64,000 bases of DNA from Vibrio maritimus (GTDB lineage Bacteria; Pseudomonadota; Gammaproteobacteria; Enterobacterales; Vibrionaceae), in contig NZ_CP090438.1 of NCBI RefSeq assembly GCF_021441885.1, positions 2,170,001-2,234,000 on the forward strand, read 5' to 3'. A program made the position numbers and the translations under genes. Shown here piece by piece: positions 34,710 through 43,571 of the stretch. The notes under the pieces are model-generated. The model made no database searches. It had not been told where the DNA came from and saw only the letters and a list, made by a program, of their open reading frames with translations. Every line of letters starts with the position of its first letter. Position 1 is the stretch's first letter.

Positions 34710-35035
34710 TTCTCTCTAACTATTGTGCAACGTATGCGGGTTTATTTTTCGTCCAGATTAGGCTCCCTGATATAAACATCGGAAAATCCGAACCAAAAAC
34801 CACATATGCACTATAAAAATCGAAGCCAATTCTATCCTTGAGCCGTTCTAAGGTTCTAGGTAGGAACTGTAAAATTCGATGCAAGAGTTAAATAAAGCGT
34901 TTCTTTAGATGAGAAAGTTCGACTGTTTGCGCCCAAATATTGCTAATTAGGCAGATTAAATGTCTATTTGTAACGAACTGTCACGAGCAGGCTAGTCATA
35001 TTACATGACTGAGGTAGGAAGGTTACTAACGAGCG
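34710..35035. promoter_or_regulatory. Mrp operon leader region with inverted repeat
   Basis: No gene is visible in this 326-bp stretch, which should hold the Mrp promoter on the minus strand. It contains one clear dyad, AGTCAT-attac-ATGACT at 34994-35010, a candidate operator of unknown regulator. The rest is AT-rich with several TTAAAT/TATAAA-like hexamers but no convincing single promoter. Confidence 0.4.
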
Positions 35036-35071
35036 TTAAAAAGCCCGAATTTAAGACTGCTATTCGGGCTT
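35036..35071 (-). terminator. Intrinsic terminator of the rhodanese gene
   Basis: On the minus strand the 10-bp stem AAGCCCGAAT / ATTCGGGCTT with an 11-nt loop runs into TTTTTAA. It lies 22 bp after the rhodanese stop codon. Confidence 0.8.
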
Positions 35072-35092
35072 GAAGTTCATTGTTTTACAAAA

Positions 35093-35443
35093 TTATTGAG
35101 GGGCTTCAATCTTCATCTCATTCAAACCACCAGCGTTATGAAGCGCTGTAAAGCCTTTGGAAGATAGATATTGCAAGGCTTGACCAGAACGATTGCCGCT
35201 GCGGCAATAAAGCACTATCGGTTGCGACTTGTCGAGATTTCCGATGTATTTATCCAATTCCGAAAGTGGATAGTTTACAGCTTGATCAAGATGGTCCTCA
35301 TTAAACTCTGCTGGTGTGCGGACATCGATAACCATCGCTCCCTCCTCTATCCACTGCCAACCTTGCTGCGCCCTTTCACTTGCTTGAACAGAGCTAAATG
35401 CAAACAAAAGGCTAAGCAGAAAACAGTTAACAAATATCTTCAT
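35093..35443 (-). CDS. Periplasmic rhodanese-like sulfurtransferase (PspE-like)
   Basis: 116 residues with a signal peptide (LLSLLFAFSSVQAS) and one rhodanese domain. The active-site loop is intact, LYCRSGNRSGQA, with Cys near residue 82. The CH2A-like motif VIDVRTPAEFNEDHL also matches. PspE of E. coli is the closest well-known counterpart in size and location. AAGGAGAG precedes the ATG. It follows the response-regulator gene by 47 bp on the same strand but has its own terminator; no psp operon is present here. Confidence 0.85.
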   Translation of the reverse strand: MKIFVNCFLLSLLFAFSSVQASERAQQGWQWIEEGAMVIDVRTPAEFNEDHLDQAVNYPLSELDKYIGNLDKSQPIVLYCRSGNRSGQALQYLSSKGFTALHNAGGLNEMKIEAPQ

Positions 35444-35489
35444 ATTCTCTCCTTGGTAATCACGCGAGAAGTCGTCGCAAACTTTGAGT

Positions 35490-35963
35490 TTAGCGCAGCC
35501 TTTCCAGTACGATATTTTGATCTAACTCTTCATGATACGGCTGATAGTCGAAGCCACGATCAAAAATATACGCTGTGACCAAGGAGCGCACACAACTGAC
35601 CAGCTCTTCTGCCTTCCAAGGTTTCTCGAAATAGTGACTCACGCCAGCAGTGTTAATTGCGGTGATGGTGTCTGAGTGTGTCGCTTGTCCAGTAAGCAAC
35701 ACCTTCTTAGTCTCTTTAAAACGACTGTCGCGCGATAGCTCGGTCAAAAGCTCTACGCCTGTCATACCTGGCATCACATGATCAGACACAATCACAGCAA
35801 TGCTTTCACCATCTGCATCAAGGTCTTCGATGAGATCCAGCACTTCTTCACCAGACTCACAGTCTTCAATGTTTAGCCAGCTTGATAAGGGTTCAAGATC
35901 TTGAATGACGGCACTGAGTACCTCTCTTTGGTCATCAACACAGATGACGTTAAGCTTCTCCAT
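35490..35963 (-). CDS. Single-domain response regulator
   Basis: 157 residues: a receiver domain with acidic pair CVDDQ, phospho-acceptor Asp in VIVSDHVMPGMTG (about residue 60), Thr/switch LLTGQA and Lys in FEKPW. A 40-residue helical tail (about 118-157) without a DNA-binding domain follows, so the output is probably protein-protein interaction. Its start overlaps the end of the adjacent kinase gene by 14 bp; the two are surely a cognate pair. GGAGAAGC precedes the ATG. Confidence 0.88.
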   Translation of the reverse strand: MEKLNVICVDDQREVLSAVIQDLEPLSSWLNIEDCESGEEVLDLIEDLDADGESIAVIVSDHVMPGMTGVELLTELSRDSRFKETKKVLLTGQATHSDTITAINTAGVSHYFEKPWKAEELVSCVRSLVTAYIFDRGFDYQPYHEELDQNIVLERLR

Positions 35964-37281
35964 ATGCTTCTCCTACTGGTAACTTGACGCGAAAGATGGT
36001 GCGAGTCTCATCGCTTTTAACCGCAATGGTCCCCCCTATCTCGCTGACGATTCGTTTTACAATTGATAGTCCTAACCCCAAACCGAATGAGAGACCACCT
36101 TTCTTAGTGGTGAAGTTAGGCTGAAAGATTTTTCTGCGTGTTGGCTCATCGATTTCAGGGCCGTTGTTGGCAATCGTGACCAAAATACGCTGATTAACGA
36201 ACTTAGTTTGAATATTGATATTGGGTGCATCGGTTTGCTGAAGTGCATCACATGCATTCTTTAGGATGTTGCTCCAGATCTGAACATACTCCGTCGACGC
36301 ACCTTTGATAAGTGGTAGCACAGCGGGCTGCATCCGTACCGAGACTCTTCTTAAATCACTTTGCAGCAGCGCAAGCGCTTTGTTAATTGTATCGTTGATA
36401 TCTAGAAGCTCATCCGGTTCGCCATCAGTCCGACCCAGCTGTTTTACTGATTTCACGATACCTACAGTGTGCCTAGCGGCAATTTTGAGATCGTGAAGAT
36501 CTCTACCCATGCCCCAGTACTTTAGGGCTTTAGAAGGATCAGAAAGCCAAGATTCTGGCACCGTGTTATCACCCAAAGCTCTGGCGAGCTGCTTAGCAAT
36601 ATCTCTATCTAAGCGATAGTCTCGTTGAAAGCGCTTCGCAATTCGGCGAACTTCACTCGATGAGACAGCTTGTCCCTGCATAAGTCCTACATCAAAGTAG
36701 CCACTTACTTCAGGGTGAAGCTCTTCAAGCAGCTGAAGCAAGTCTTGCTGCATTCGCTCTGTTTTGCTGTTGACCACACCGATGGCGTTATTGAGCTCAT
36801 GAGCGATGCCTGCAGCAAGCTGACCAAGCGTTGTCATTTGCTCAGCAGTATGAAGACGCTGCAGTGCTTTTTCTTTTGCTAACGCTTCTTGCTTGGCTCT
36901 TCTTTGACGCCGTGAGAGCTCATTCACCATCACCGGCATAAACTGCGCACTCAACGGACCGTATTGCTCAGGCTCGACCGGCTCGGTGTGTTTATCAATC
37001 CAAGCAAGCGTTACGTCGGTTTTTGCAATAACGGTTGATGACGCCACCCACGTACCCGAGAAAAAGCTGTGTACACCAATGAATGCCCCTTGCGAGGCAT
37101 TAAACAGTTTGGTGAGCTTGCCATCTTGGTCGCTCTCGAAATATCCCTCAAGTTCCCCTTCTAACACATAATAGAGTCGGTCATTGTGCGCCTCTTGACG
37201 AAGCACAACTTGCTCGGCATCGAAAGAGACCTGACGACTTGGCTCTGAAAAATAGTGGCGAACCAATAGATCCATTGGCAT
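35950..37281 (-). CDS. Cyclic-nucleotide-domain-containing soluble histidine kinase
   Basis: 443 residues without membrane spans. Residues 1-120 form a CRP-like cNMP-binding fold (YYVLEGELEGYF, GAFIGVHSFF). A coiled linker (RRQRRAKQEALAKEKALQRL) leads to HisKA with the phospho-acceptor in LAAGIAHELNNAIGV and a HATPase domain (NILKNACDAL, ANNGPEI, GLGLGLSIVKRI). The ATG directly follows the stop of the SLC13 transporter gene, and the 3' end overlaps the response regulator by 14 bp. It probably senses transport status or a second messenger. The cNMP arginine signature is not obvious, so the ligand is uncertain. Confidence 0.87.
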   Translation of the reverse strand: MPMDLLVRHYFSEPSRQVSFDAEQVVLRQEAHNDRLYYVLEGELEGYFESDQDGKLTKLFNASQGAFIGVHSFFSGTWVASSTVIAKTDVTLAWIDKHTEPVEPEQYGPLSAQFMPVMVNELSRRQRRAKQEALAKEKALQRLHTAEQMTTLGQLAAGIAHELNNAIGVVNSKTERMQQDLLQLLEELHPEVSGYFDVGLMQGQAVSSSEVRRIAKRFQRDYRLDRDIAKQLARALGDNTVPESWLSDPSKALKYWGMGRDLHDLKIAARHTVGIVKSVKQLGRTDGEPDELLDINDTINKALALLQSDLRRVSVRMQPAVLPLIKGASTEYVQIWSNILKNACDALQQTDAPNINIQTKFVNQRILVTIANNGPEIDEPTRRKIFQPNFTTKKGGLSFGLGLGLSIVKRIVSEIGGTIAVKSDETRTIFRVKLPVGEAYGEA

Positions 37282-38700
37282 TTATCCTATATGTCCTACC
37301 GCATGGAGTAGCCATACCAAGACAAAACTTAGCATCACACCAACCACACCTAAAATCACACCCACACGCGCCATTTGACTACTTTGTACATGCCCCGTTG
37401 CGTGTGCAAGTGCGTTTGGCGGCGTACTGATTGGCAAAGACATACCAAGTGACGCTGCAAAGGTTACCACCAAAATCAATGTCAGTTCACCACCGAGTGG
37501 TGTCAGTGATGTCATTGATGTGCCTAGTGCGGCCATAATCGGCATTAACAAGTTTGCCGTCGCTGTATGCGACATAAAGTTAGCCATTAACAGACAAAGG
37601 AAAGCAGCACCAAATAGCACCACATAAGGTGAGAATTCATCAAACGGAATACTATGAACGACTAAGCGAGCCAAACCAGTTTTATCCAGCGCTAGACCCA
37701 GCGCGATACCACCTGATACCAACCACAGTACATCCCAGGAGATCTTCTTAAGGTCTTCTTTATTAATGATGCCAGTTAACGAGAAGATAGCGACAGGAAT
37801 CAAGGCAACCGTGTAAGAGTTCATGCCATGACTCGACCCCATTAGCCACAAGATAATGGTCAGCGCAAAGGTGATGTAAACCATGATGGCTTTTGGCGTT
37901 TTGAGGAACTTACCTTTAATCGACAACTCAATTTTCTTTTGGTCAGCCGAGTAAAGAAAGTTAATCAACATCCACGCTAGCGCCATCATCACAACGACAA
38001 ACGGTACGCCGAATGCCATCCACTCACCGAAGCTAATGTAGTTATCACCGACCAAGTATTTTAGTGCTATCGCATTAGGCGGCGTGCCAATGGGCGTGCC
38101 AATACCGCCAATGTTTGCTGCGACTGGGATACACAAAGCAAAGGCGATGCGTCCTGGATCTTTAGGCCCAAACACCGCAATCACAGGCGTCAAAATCGAT
38201 AGCATCATCGCTGTGGTTGCCGTGTTCGACATAAACATCGAGAAAATACCGGTAATCAGCATCAGGCCAAGCATCACAAACCTAGGATCACTGCCAAATG
38301 GTTTAAGCAGTACGCGCGCTAAGTTAACGTCTAGGCGATACTTAGTCGCGGCCATCGCAAGAAAGAAGCCACCCAAAAACAGCATGATAATCGGACTGGC
38401 AAAGGTTGCCATGATTTCATTGTAATTAAGAAGCTCACCGAAATGCGCTTGCCCTTCTCCTGACCGAAATAGGTATACCCCCTTGTTTGAGACCAACAAG
38501 AGTTCGAGAACGATAATGACAACAGACGTGGCGTAAATTGGAATTGGCTCGAATACCCAGCAGAGTGCCGCCAATAGGAAGATGGCAATGACGCGTTGCT
38601 GAACTATGGTCAATCCTTCGAAAGGGAATGCGGATAATGGTAGAAGTAGTACGATCAAGGGGATCGATATCGGAATGATATACTTCAGATATTTTTGCAT
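37282..38700 (-). CDS. SLC13/DASS-family sodium-coupled anion symporter
   Basis: 472 residues with about 11-12 spans. Both Ser-Asn-Thr/Ser-x-Thr Na+-binding hairpins are recognisable: MSNTATTAMM near residue 160 and, in the second half, FMSHTATANLLMPI and ISTPPNALAHATG. Family members carry dicarboxylates, citrate or sulfate with Na+. Operon with a cNMP-domain kinase and a response regulator, whose genes follow without a gap, suggests that transporter activity or its substrate is monitored by that pair. The specific anion cannot be read from the sequence. Confidence 0.88.
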   Translation of the reverse strand: MQKYLKYIIPISIPLIVLLLPLSAFPFEGLTIVQQRVIAIFLLAALCWVFEPIPIYATSVVIIVLELLLVSNKGVYLFRSGEGQAHFGELLNYNEIMATFASPIIMLFLGGFFLAMAATKYRLDVNLARVLLKPFGSDPRFVMLGLMLITGIFSMFMSNTATTAMMLSILTPVIAVFGPKDPGRIAFALCIPVAANIGGIGTPIGTPPNAIALKYLVGDNYISFGEWMAFGVPFVVVMMALAWMLINFLYSADQKKIELSIKGKFLKTPKAIMVYITFALTIILWLMGSSHGMNSYTVALIPVAIFSLTGIINKEDLKKISWDVLWLVSGGIALGLALDKTGLARLVVHSIPFDEFSPYVVLFGAAFLCLLMANFMSHTATANLLMPIMAALGTSMTSLTPLGGELTLILVVTFAASLGMSLPISTPPNALAHATGHVQSSQMARVGVILGVVGVMLSFVLVWLLHAVGHIG

Positions 38701-38873
38701 GATACTGCTCGTCCTGAGAATAGATTACTGTGAGCAGTATCACGCCACTATGCAGCCAACGACTTAGCGTAGGATCAAAGTTTCCTCATAAATATCATCA
38801 AGTTTCTTGGAATGTGATTTGAGTATCAATTTAGCTCTGGTTGTATTAACCATTCGCCGATTTTGAAAAAACA

Positions 38874-38996
38874 ACGTCATCCCCTTGAAAAAGGGGATCT
38901 CATACAACGCGTGAAAAGCCTGATTGGTGTGACTCCGTCACTGGCTGACAATTAGCCATGCGCTTTAGGAGATCCTCGATTTCTCGAGGATGACGT
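38874..38996. repeat. REPIN-like / MITE-like element made of two inverted hairpin repeats
   Basis: Left 28 bp (38874-38901) and right 28 bp (38969-38996) are inverted copies. Both read ACGTCATCC, a 12-bp variable core, then GGATCTC. Each copy folds into its own hairpin; the cores differ (CCTTGAAAAAGG against TCGAGAAATCGA) but each pairs with itself, i.e. compensatory change. A 67-bp middle separates them. It fills the 317-bp gap between the SLC13 gene start and ycjF and encodes nothing. Confidence 0.75.
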
Positions 38997-39017
38997 ACTT
39001 AGTGGGGATATTGGCAG

Positions 39018-40037
39018 TTAATTCAGTTTATTTTTGAGGCTTTCAATCACGGACTTTCTGATTGAGCCAAGTCGCGGTGTTTGTTCCTGTGTAAAAGGTA
39101 TAGGACGCATTAAGCTAACGGTCTTCAACCCTAGACGAGCCGTCACTAAACCCACACCCAAACCTTGTCCAGCACGAGCCGATAGTTTTTCAGCCAAGTT
39201 CATCGACAGTATGTCAGCGCTCGACTCAATAGCTAACTCACTCGCGCCAGCAATGGCAATGTTCACCAACACCAATTTAAACAGCTTCAACCTTGACCAA
39301 TAACCTAACTCTACACCGTAGATCTCAGAAATATGGTCGATCATACGAAAGTTTCGCCACGCGATAAGCAGCATGTCGGCAATCGCTAACGGGCTCAGAG
39401 CGACAAGTATGGCAGCCTCTCCAGAGAGCTTAGATACCGATGCCATCGCTTTCTTGTCTTGCTCGGTAAGCACCATAGACTGATACATATCCAGCACTTC
39501 AGCATCACTATGGGCGCTATGCACACTGTTTTGCCAGCGATCAAACGATGGGTTTTCTGCAGGTATCTGCGCTTCTTGCGCCAGTTTTTGGCAGAATTTT
39601 TCGCCTTTACCGACTGCGTCATTATCCAATAATGCCTGCGCTTCTTCTTGTACCGAAAAATGGTTCTTAAGCTTGCGCAGCTTGAAGAGCTCTTTACCAA
39701 ACGCGCCGATACCCATAACGGCAACACCGGTGACCAAGGCTGACCAGCCCAAAGATAGGTAGTCACCCGTAGTCGCAGCGGTAATGACGTTATCGATCGC
39801 CTGCCAGCCGACAAGACCTGCAAATGCAGTTAGGAAGGTGGTCGCAATCCAGCCTTTCTTACTGCTACCACGAATGGTCTTTTCCAGCTGTTTTTCATCT
39901 TCTTGTTCTACCGAGCCTGGCTCAACAGGAACGAAGGTTTGCTCAGGTTCAAACAGTTTTTGGCTGTTCATGTCCAAAGTTTGTTCAACGTTGGACAAAT
40001 CTTCGTTAAAGACTTTTCTGTTTTTCACATCACTCAT
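39018..40037 (-). CDS. ycjF: YcjF-family (TIGR01620) membrane protein
   Basis: 339 residues. A hydrophilic N-terminus (about 80 residues) is followed by two spans (WIATTFLTAFAGLVGW and LGWSALVTGVAVMGIGAFG) and a C-terminal DUF697-like domain with further hydrophobic helices (ISEIYGVELGYWSR, ARAGQGLGVGLVTARLG). YcjF accompanies the YcjX ATPase; E. coli places both in the phage-shock neighbourhood. The gene overlaps ycjX by 4 bp. Molecular function is not established. Confidence 0.88.
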   Translation of the reverse strand: MSDVKNRKVFNEDLSNVEQTLDMNSQKLFEPEQTFVPVEPGSVEQEDEKQLEKTIRGSSKKGWIATTFLTAFAGLVGWQAIDNVITAATTGDYLSLGWSALVTGVAVMGIGAFGKELFKLRKLKNHFSVQEEAQALLDNDAVGKGEKFCQKLAQEAQIPAENPSFDRWQNSVHSAHSDAEVLDMYQSMVLTEQDKKAMASVSKLSGEAAILVALSPLAIADMLLIAWRNFRMIDHISEIYGVELGYWSRLKLFKLVLVNIAIAGASELAIESSADILSMNLAEKLSARAGQGLGVGLVTARLGLKTVSLMRPIPFTQEQTPRLGSIRKSVIESLKNKLN

Positions 40038-41407
40038 CGAAGTTTGTCTCCAATCAAATACTGCATCGCTTTATCAAGACGAATATGACCACAAGGAGCA
40101 TCTTGTGCACTTTCAAGAGGTCTAAATGAGGTAAACTCAAAGCCGTTTTGTTGCCAAAATTCCGGTTTTGGCAACCTTGCTGGCACATCACCCGGATACA
40201 AGGTTAGCGTTTGGTTTTCGAGCGTGGTGCCTCGTAGCGCTGGCGAGCTATCACCACCATTACCAACAAACCCGGCCTCAGTTGCTTGTATTGAAGCAAC
40301 GCTCATACAACTCATTTCAATATTTTCAAATGCCGTCTCTTGCCACGCAGGGTGAACCATTTGCTGCAACAAACTCACTAAGTTGCCATGCTGGTTCGGT
40401 GTCACGTGGTCAGCTTTGGTCGCCGCAAACAGTATTTTGTCGATCCTCGAGGCAAATAAGCGTCTAAGTAGGTTCGACTGACCGTAGCGAAAGCTCTTCA
40501 TAATCTGTTGAAGCGCTTGCTTCATATCATTGAATGCTTCGTCTCCAGCCATCAAAGGCTGTAGACAATCCACCAGCACGATTTGACGATCAAAGGTTGC
40601 AAAATGCTCTTTATAGAACTGTTTAACCACCTTGGTTTGATACTCTTCATAGCGACGTTTTAGCATCGCGTAGCCGCTGCCTTTTTCAGGCTTATCTGTC
40701 GACGGCTTGCACGGAAAGAACTGCAGAACAGGTGCGCCTGCGAGTTCGCCGGGTAATACGAATCGACCCGGCTGCACCCAATGTAATCCTCGGTCTTTAC
40801 ATGCAAACAGGTACTCAGTGAATGTTTGAGAAATCTCCGCGATAACTTTTTCATTGGCTTCCGCCGCACCATCAAAACTATCTAGTGCTTCCAGCCATGG
40901 TTGTGCACACTCACTTCGAATGCCGGAGAGATTAGCAAACTGAAGTTCACTCCACTCTTCGAAAGTAAGATCGAGCAACGGCAAATCCAGCAGCCACTCC
41001 CCTGGGTAATCAATAACATCGATGAAGAGGGTCGACGTCTTACTCAATAAGCGCTTGGCACCTTTGGCTGGCTTGTATTTCACCGCTAGTCGGATTTCGC
41101 TGACATCTCGAGTTGGCTGAGGCCATTCAGGTGGCGTCGAGTGCAGTTGCGCCATCGCATCATCATAGGCAAAGCGTGGAACCATTAAATTCGACTGTGG
41201 TACTCGCTTCGCGCCGATAAGACGACCGTCCCTCGCACACTCGAGCAGAGGCAAATTATCGTGTGTCGAGGTATGAAGTAGCTGGTTCACCAATGAGGTG
41301 ATAAATGCTGTTTTGCCCGCCCTAGAAAGACCAGTCACAGCAATTCGAACGTGAGAATCTAGGCTTCGATGCAACAAATCTGAGACTTCTTGACCAATGC
41401 GGTTCAT
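40034..41407 (-). CDS. ycjX: YcjX-family (DUF463) P-loop NTPase
   Basis: 457 residues with Walker A in VTGLSRAGKTAFITSLVNQL (about residue 27) and a Walker-B-like IDVIDYPGEWLLDLPLLD (G3-type D-x-x-G). FAATKADHVT corresponds to the NKxD-like base motif of GTPases. It is the family linked to stress and envelope response with YcjF and, in other bacteria, the phage-shock system; no pspA homologue is visible in this window. GGAGT lies 9 nt before the ATG. Upstream partner of ycjF in a two-gene operon. Confidence 0.88.
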   Translation of the reverse strand: MNRIGQEVSDLLHRSLDSHVRIAVTGLSRAGKTAFITSLVNQLLHTSTHDNLPLLECARDGRLIGAKRVPQSNLMVPRFAYDDAMAQLHSTPPEWPQPTRDVSEIRLAVKYKPAKGAKRLLSKTSTLFIDVIDYPGEWLLDLPLLDLTFEEWSELQFANLSGIRSECAQPWLEALDSFDGAAEANEKVIAEISQTFTEYLFACKDRGLHWVQPGRFVLPGELAGAPVLQFFPCKPSTDKPEKGSGYAMLKRRYEEYQTKVVKQFYKEHFATFDRQIVLVDCLQPLMAGDEAFNDMKQALQQIMKSFRYGQSNLLRRLFASRIDKILFAATKADHVTPNQHGNLVSLLQQMVHPAWQETAFENIEMSCMSVASIQATEAGFVGNGGDSSPALRGTTLENQTLTLYPGDVPARLPKPEFWQQNGFEFTSFRPLESAQDAPCGHIRLDKAMQYLIGDKLR

Positions 41408-41472
41408 TCAACTTACTCCAATACAAATAACGAGGAACAGTGTGCACTATACGAGATTAACCAAATATGAAC

Positions 41473-41500
41473 AAAAAACCCCTGATATTATTCAGGGGCT
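41473..41500 (-). terminator. Intrinsic terminator of the 61-residue membrane protein gene
   Basis: Minus strand: AGCCCCTGA / TCAGGGG with a short AT loop, followed by TTTTTTG. It lies 26 bp after the stop codon and separates this gene from ycjX. Confidence 0.8.
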
Positions 41501-41525
41501 TAGAGTATTCGGACGTTAGAAAATA

Positions 41526-41711
41526 TTAATCGTCTTCGATGAGTTTGTAGATAACAAACAGAGCAATTTCCAGCAATACGGTCAGCACACACGCCATGGT
41601 GACGTATTTTTCGTTGAAGATACTGATCCCGTGTAAAATCAGGTCATAGCCAACAAAGAAACCCACTACTAGTAGTACTGCGATTTGTAATATTTGTATA
41701 AATCGAGGCAT
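41526..41711 (-). CDS. Small two-span membrane protein
   Basis: 61 residues with two hydrophobic helices (IQILQIAVLLVVGFFVGYDLI and YVTMACVLTVLLEIALFVIY) and an acidic end (LIEDD). AAGGAGAG lies about 8 nt before the ATG, and an intrinsic terminator follows, so this is a well-formed independent gene. No named family recognised and no function can be given. Confidence 0.75.
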   Translation of the reverse strand: MPRFIQILQIAVLLVVGFFVGYDLILHGISIFNEKYVTMACVLTVLLEIALFVIYKLIEDD

Positions 41712-41762
41712 GTTTGCACTCTCCTTGGTTCTTTTTCTTCAGTATACGCCTGAATTATAGAT

Positions 41763-41800
41763 AAAAAAAAGTGAGTATGTTTTCACACACTCACTTTTTT
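41763..41800. terminator. Bidirectional-looking terminator after fumarase
   Basis: AAAAAAGTGAGT / ACTCACTTTTTT gives a 12-bp stem with A- and T-runs on both sides. It lies 10 bp beyond the fumarase stop on the minus strand. Confidence 0.85.
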
Positions 41801-41809
41801 GAACTCAAA

Positions 41810-43330
41810 CTAGGATGCGCTTTCCGCTTCCGCGATTTTCACTTTCCACGTATCCGGACCGATTTGGTGAGCATTCGCACCACTCGAATCCACCGCGACA
41901 GTCACTGGCATGTCTTCGACTTCAAACTCGTAAATCGCTTCCATACCCAAATCTTCAAACGCAACAACTTTCGCCTTCTTGATCGCTTTCGCTACCAAGT
42001 ATGCAGCACCGCCTACCGCCATTAGATAAACAGCTTTGTGCTCTTTGATTGACTCAATCGCCGCAGGGCCTCGCTCCGCTTTACCAATCATGCCTGTTAG
42101 GCCAGTTTCAGACAGCATCATGTCGGTAAACTTATCCATACGAGTCGAGGTTGTTGGACCTGCTGGACCTACTGCTTCATCGCCTACCGCATCTACTGGG
42201 CCAACGTAATAGATAAATTTACCTTTAAAGTCGACACCTTCAGGTAGACCTTCACCACTTTCTAACATGCCTTGAATACGCTTATGGGCGGCATCACGAC
42301 CTGTCAGAATTTTACCCGTAAGCAGCAGCGTCTCGCCTGTTTTCCACTCTTGAACGTCTTCTTTGGTGATCTCATCAAGGTTAACACGTCGCGTGTTCTC
42401 ACCCGCTTCCCAAGTAATCTCTGGCCACTCTTCCAGTTTTGGTGGCGTGAGTTCAGCAGGACCCGTGCCATCTAGCGTAAAGTGCACATGACGCGTCGCC
42501 GCGCAATTAGGAATCATACAAACAGGCTTTGATGCTGCGTGCGTTGGTGCTGTTTTGATTTTAACATCAACAACCGTTGTTAGGCCGCCAAGGCCTTGCG
42601 CACCGATACCTAGCTTATTCACTCGATTAAAGATGTCTAGACGCAGCTCTTCTTCCGCATTTTGAGGACCACGGTCGATAAGCTCTTGAATGTCGATGTG
42701 TTCCATCAGCGATTCTTTTGCCAGTACCGCTGCTTTTTCTGCTGTACCGCCAATGCCGATACCCAGCATACCCGGTGGACACCAACCCGCCCCCATAGTA
42801 GGGAGTGTTTTCTCTACCCACTCGGCGATATCGTCAGATGGGTTTAGCATTACCATCTTAGTTTTGTTTTCTGAACCGCCACCTTTCGCTGCGATTTGAA
42901 TCTCAACCTTGTCACCCGGCACCATGTTGATATGTACGACAGCTGGTGTGTTGTCTTTGGTGTTGATGCGTTTGCCAGCCGGATCTTTCAGTACCGATGC
43001 GCGAAGTGGGTTATCTGGGTTGGTGTAACCTTGACGAACGCCCTCATCAATCATCTCTTGCACGGTAAGATCGCTGTCCCACTGAACATTCATACCAATG
43101 TTCACGAAACACGTCACGATACCCGTGTCTTGGCAGATAGGTCGGTGACCCTCTGCTGACATACGTGAGTTGATTAAGATCTGCGCGATAGCGTCTTTCG
43201 CCGCTTGGCTTTCTTCCTTTTGATAAGCTTTGTCTAGGGCTTGAACAAAATCGAGAGGATGGTAATACGAGATGTATTGCAATGCATCAGCAACGGAGCT
43301 GATCACATCTTCTTTACGAATAACCGCCAT
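41810..43330 (-). CDS. fumA: Class I (iron-sulfur) fumarate hydratase
   Basis: Interconverts fumarate and malate in the TCA cycle, using an oxygen-sensitive [4Fe-4S] cluster. 506 residues hold the fused alpha domain (RPICQDTGIVTCFVNIG) and beta domain (SETGLTGMIGKAERGP) of FumA-type enzymes; cysteines in ICQDTG, CMIPNCAA and GWCPPGMLG are candidate cluster ligands. AAGAGGT precedes the ATG. The protein is shorter than E. coli FumA/FumB (548) but is full length for the vibrio type. A terminator follows. Confidence 0.94.
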   Translation of the reverse strand: MAVIRKEDVISSVADALQYISYYHPLDFVQALDKAYQKEESQAAKDAIAQILINSRMSAEGHRPICQDTGIVTCFVNIGMNVQWDSDLTVQEMIDEGVRQGYTNPDNPLRASVLKDPAGKRINTKDNTPAVVHINMVPGDKVEIQIAAKGGGSENKTKMVMLNPSDDIAEWVEKTLPTMGAGWCPPGMLGIGIGGTAEKAAVLAKESLMEHIDIQELIDRGPQNAEEELRLDIFNRVNKLGIGAQGLGGLTTVVDVKIKTAPTHAASKPVCMIPNCAATRHVHFTLDGTGPAELTPPKLEEWPEITWEAGENTRRVNLDEITKEDVQEWKTGETLLLTGKILTGRDAAHKRIQGMLESGEGLPEGVDFKGKFIYYVGPVDAVGDEAVGPAGPTTSTRMDKFTDMMLSETGLTGMIGKAERGPAAIESIKEHKAVYLMAVGGAAYLVAKAIKKAKVVAFEDLGMEAIYEFEVEDMPVTVAVDSSGANAHQIGPDTWKVKIAEAESAS

Positions 43331-43571
43331 TGAATACCTCTTATAATTTTAGCTTCCAGGGTGCCGCACTGTTTGGCCTGTCAAACCCTATCCGTTTCTC
43401 TCGAAACAACGAAGAAGTGAGTAAGTACTGCGATTACAGCGCTTAGCATCACTCACTTTAACCATAGTTTTATCAGGGCTAAATGTCCGACTTTTTGTTG
43501 TGAAAATATGATACTCTTGCTTTCCACTATGCGCCATGAGTGCGACAACGTTTCTGTCACAGTTTAAGCAA

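Noticed and set aside
38874..38996. Insertion-sequence remnant or CRISPR unit
   Set aside because: No transposase coding and no direct repeats with spacers; the inverted hairpin design fits a REPIN/MITE.
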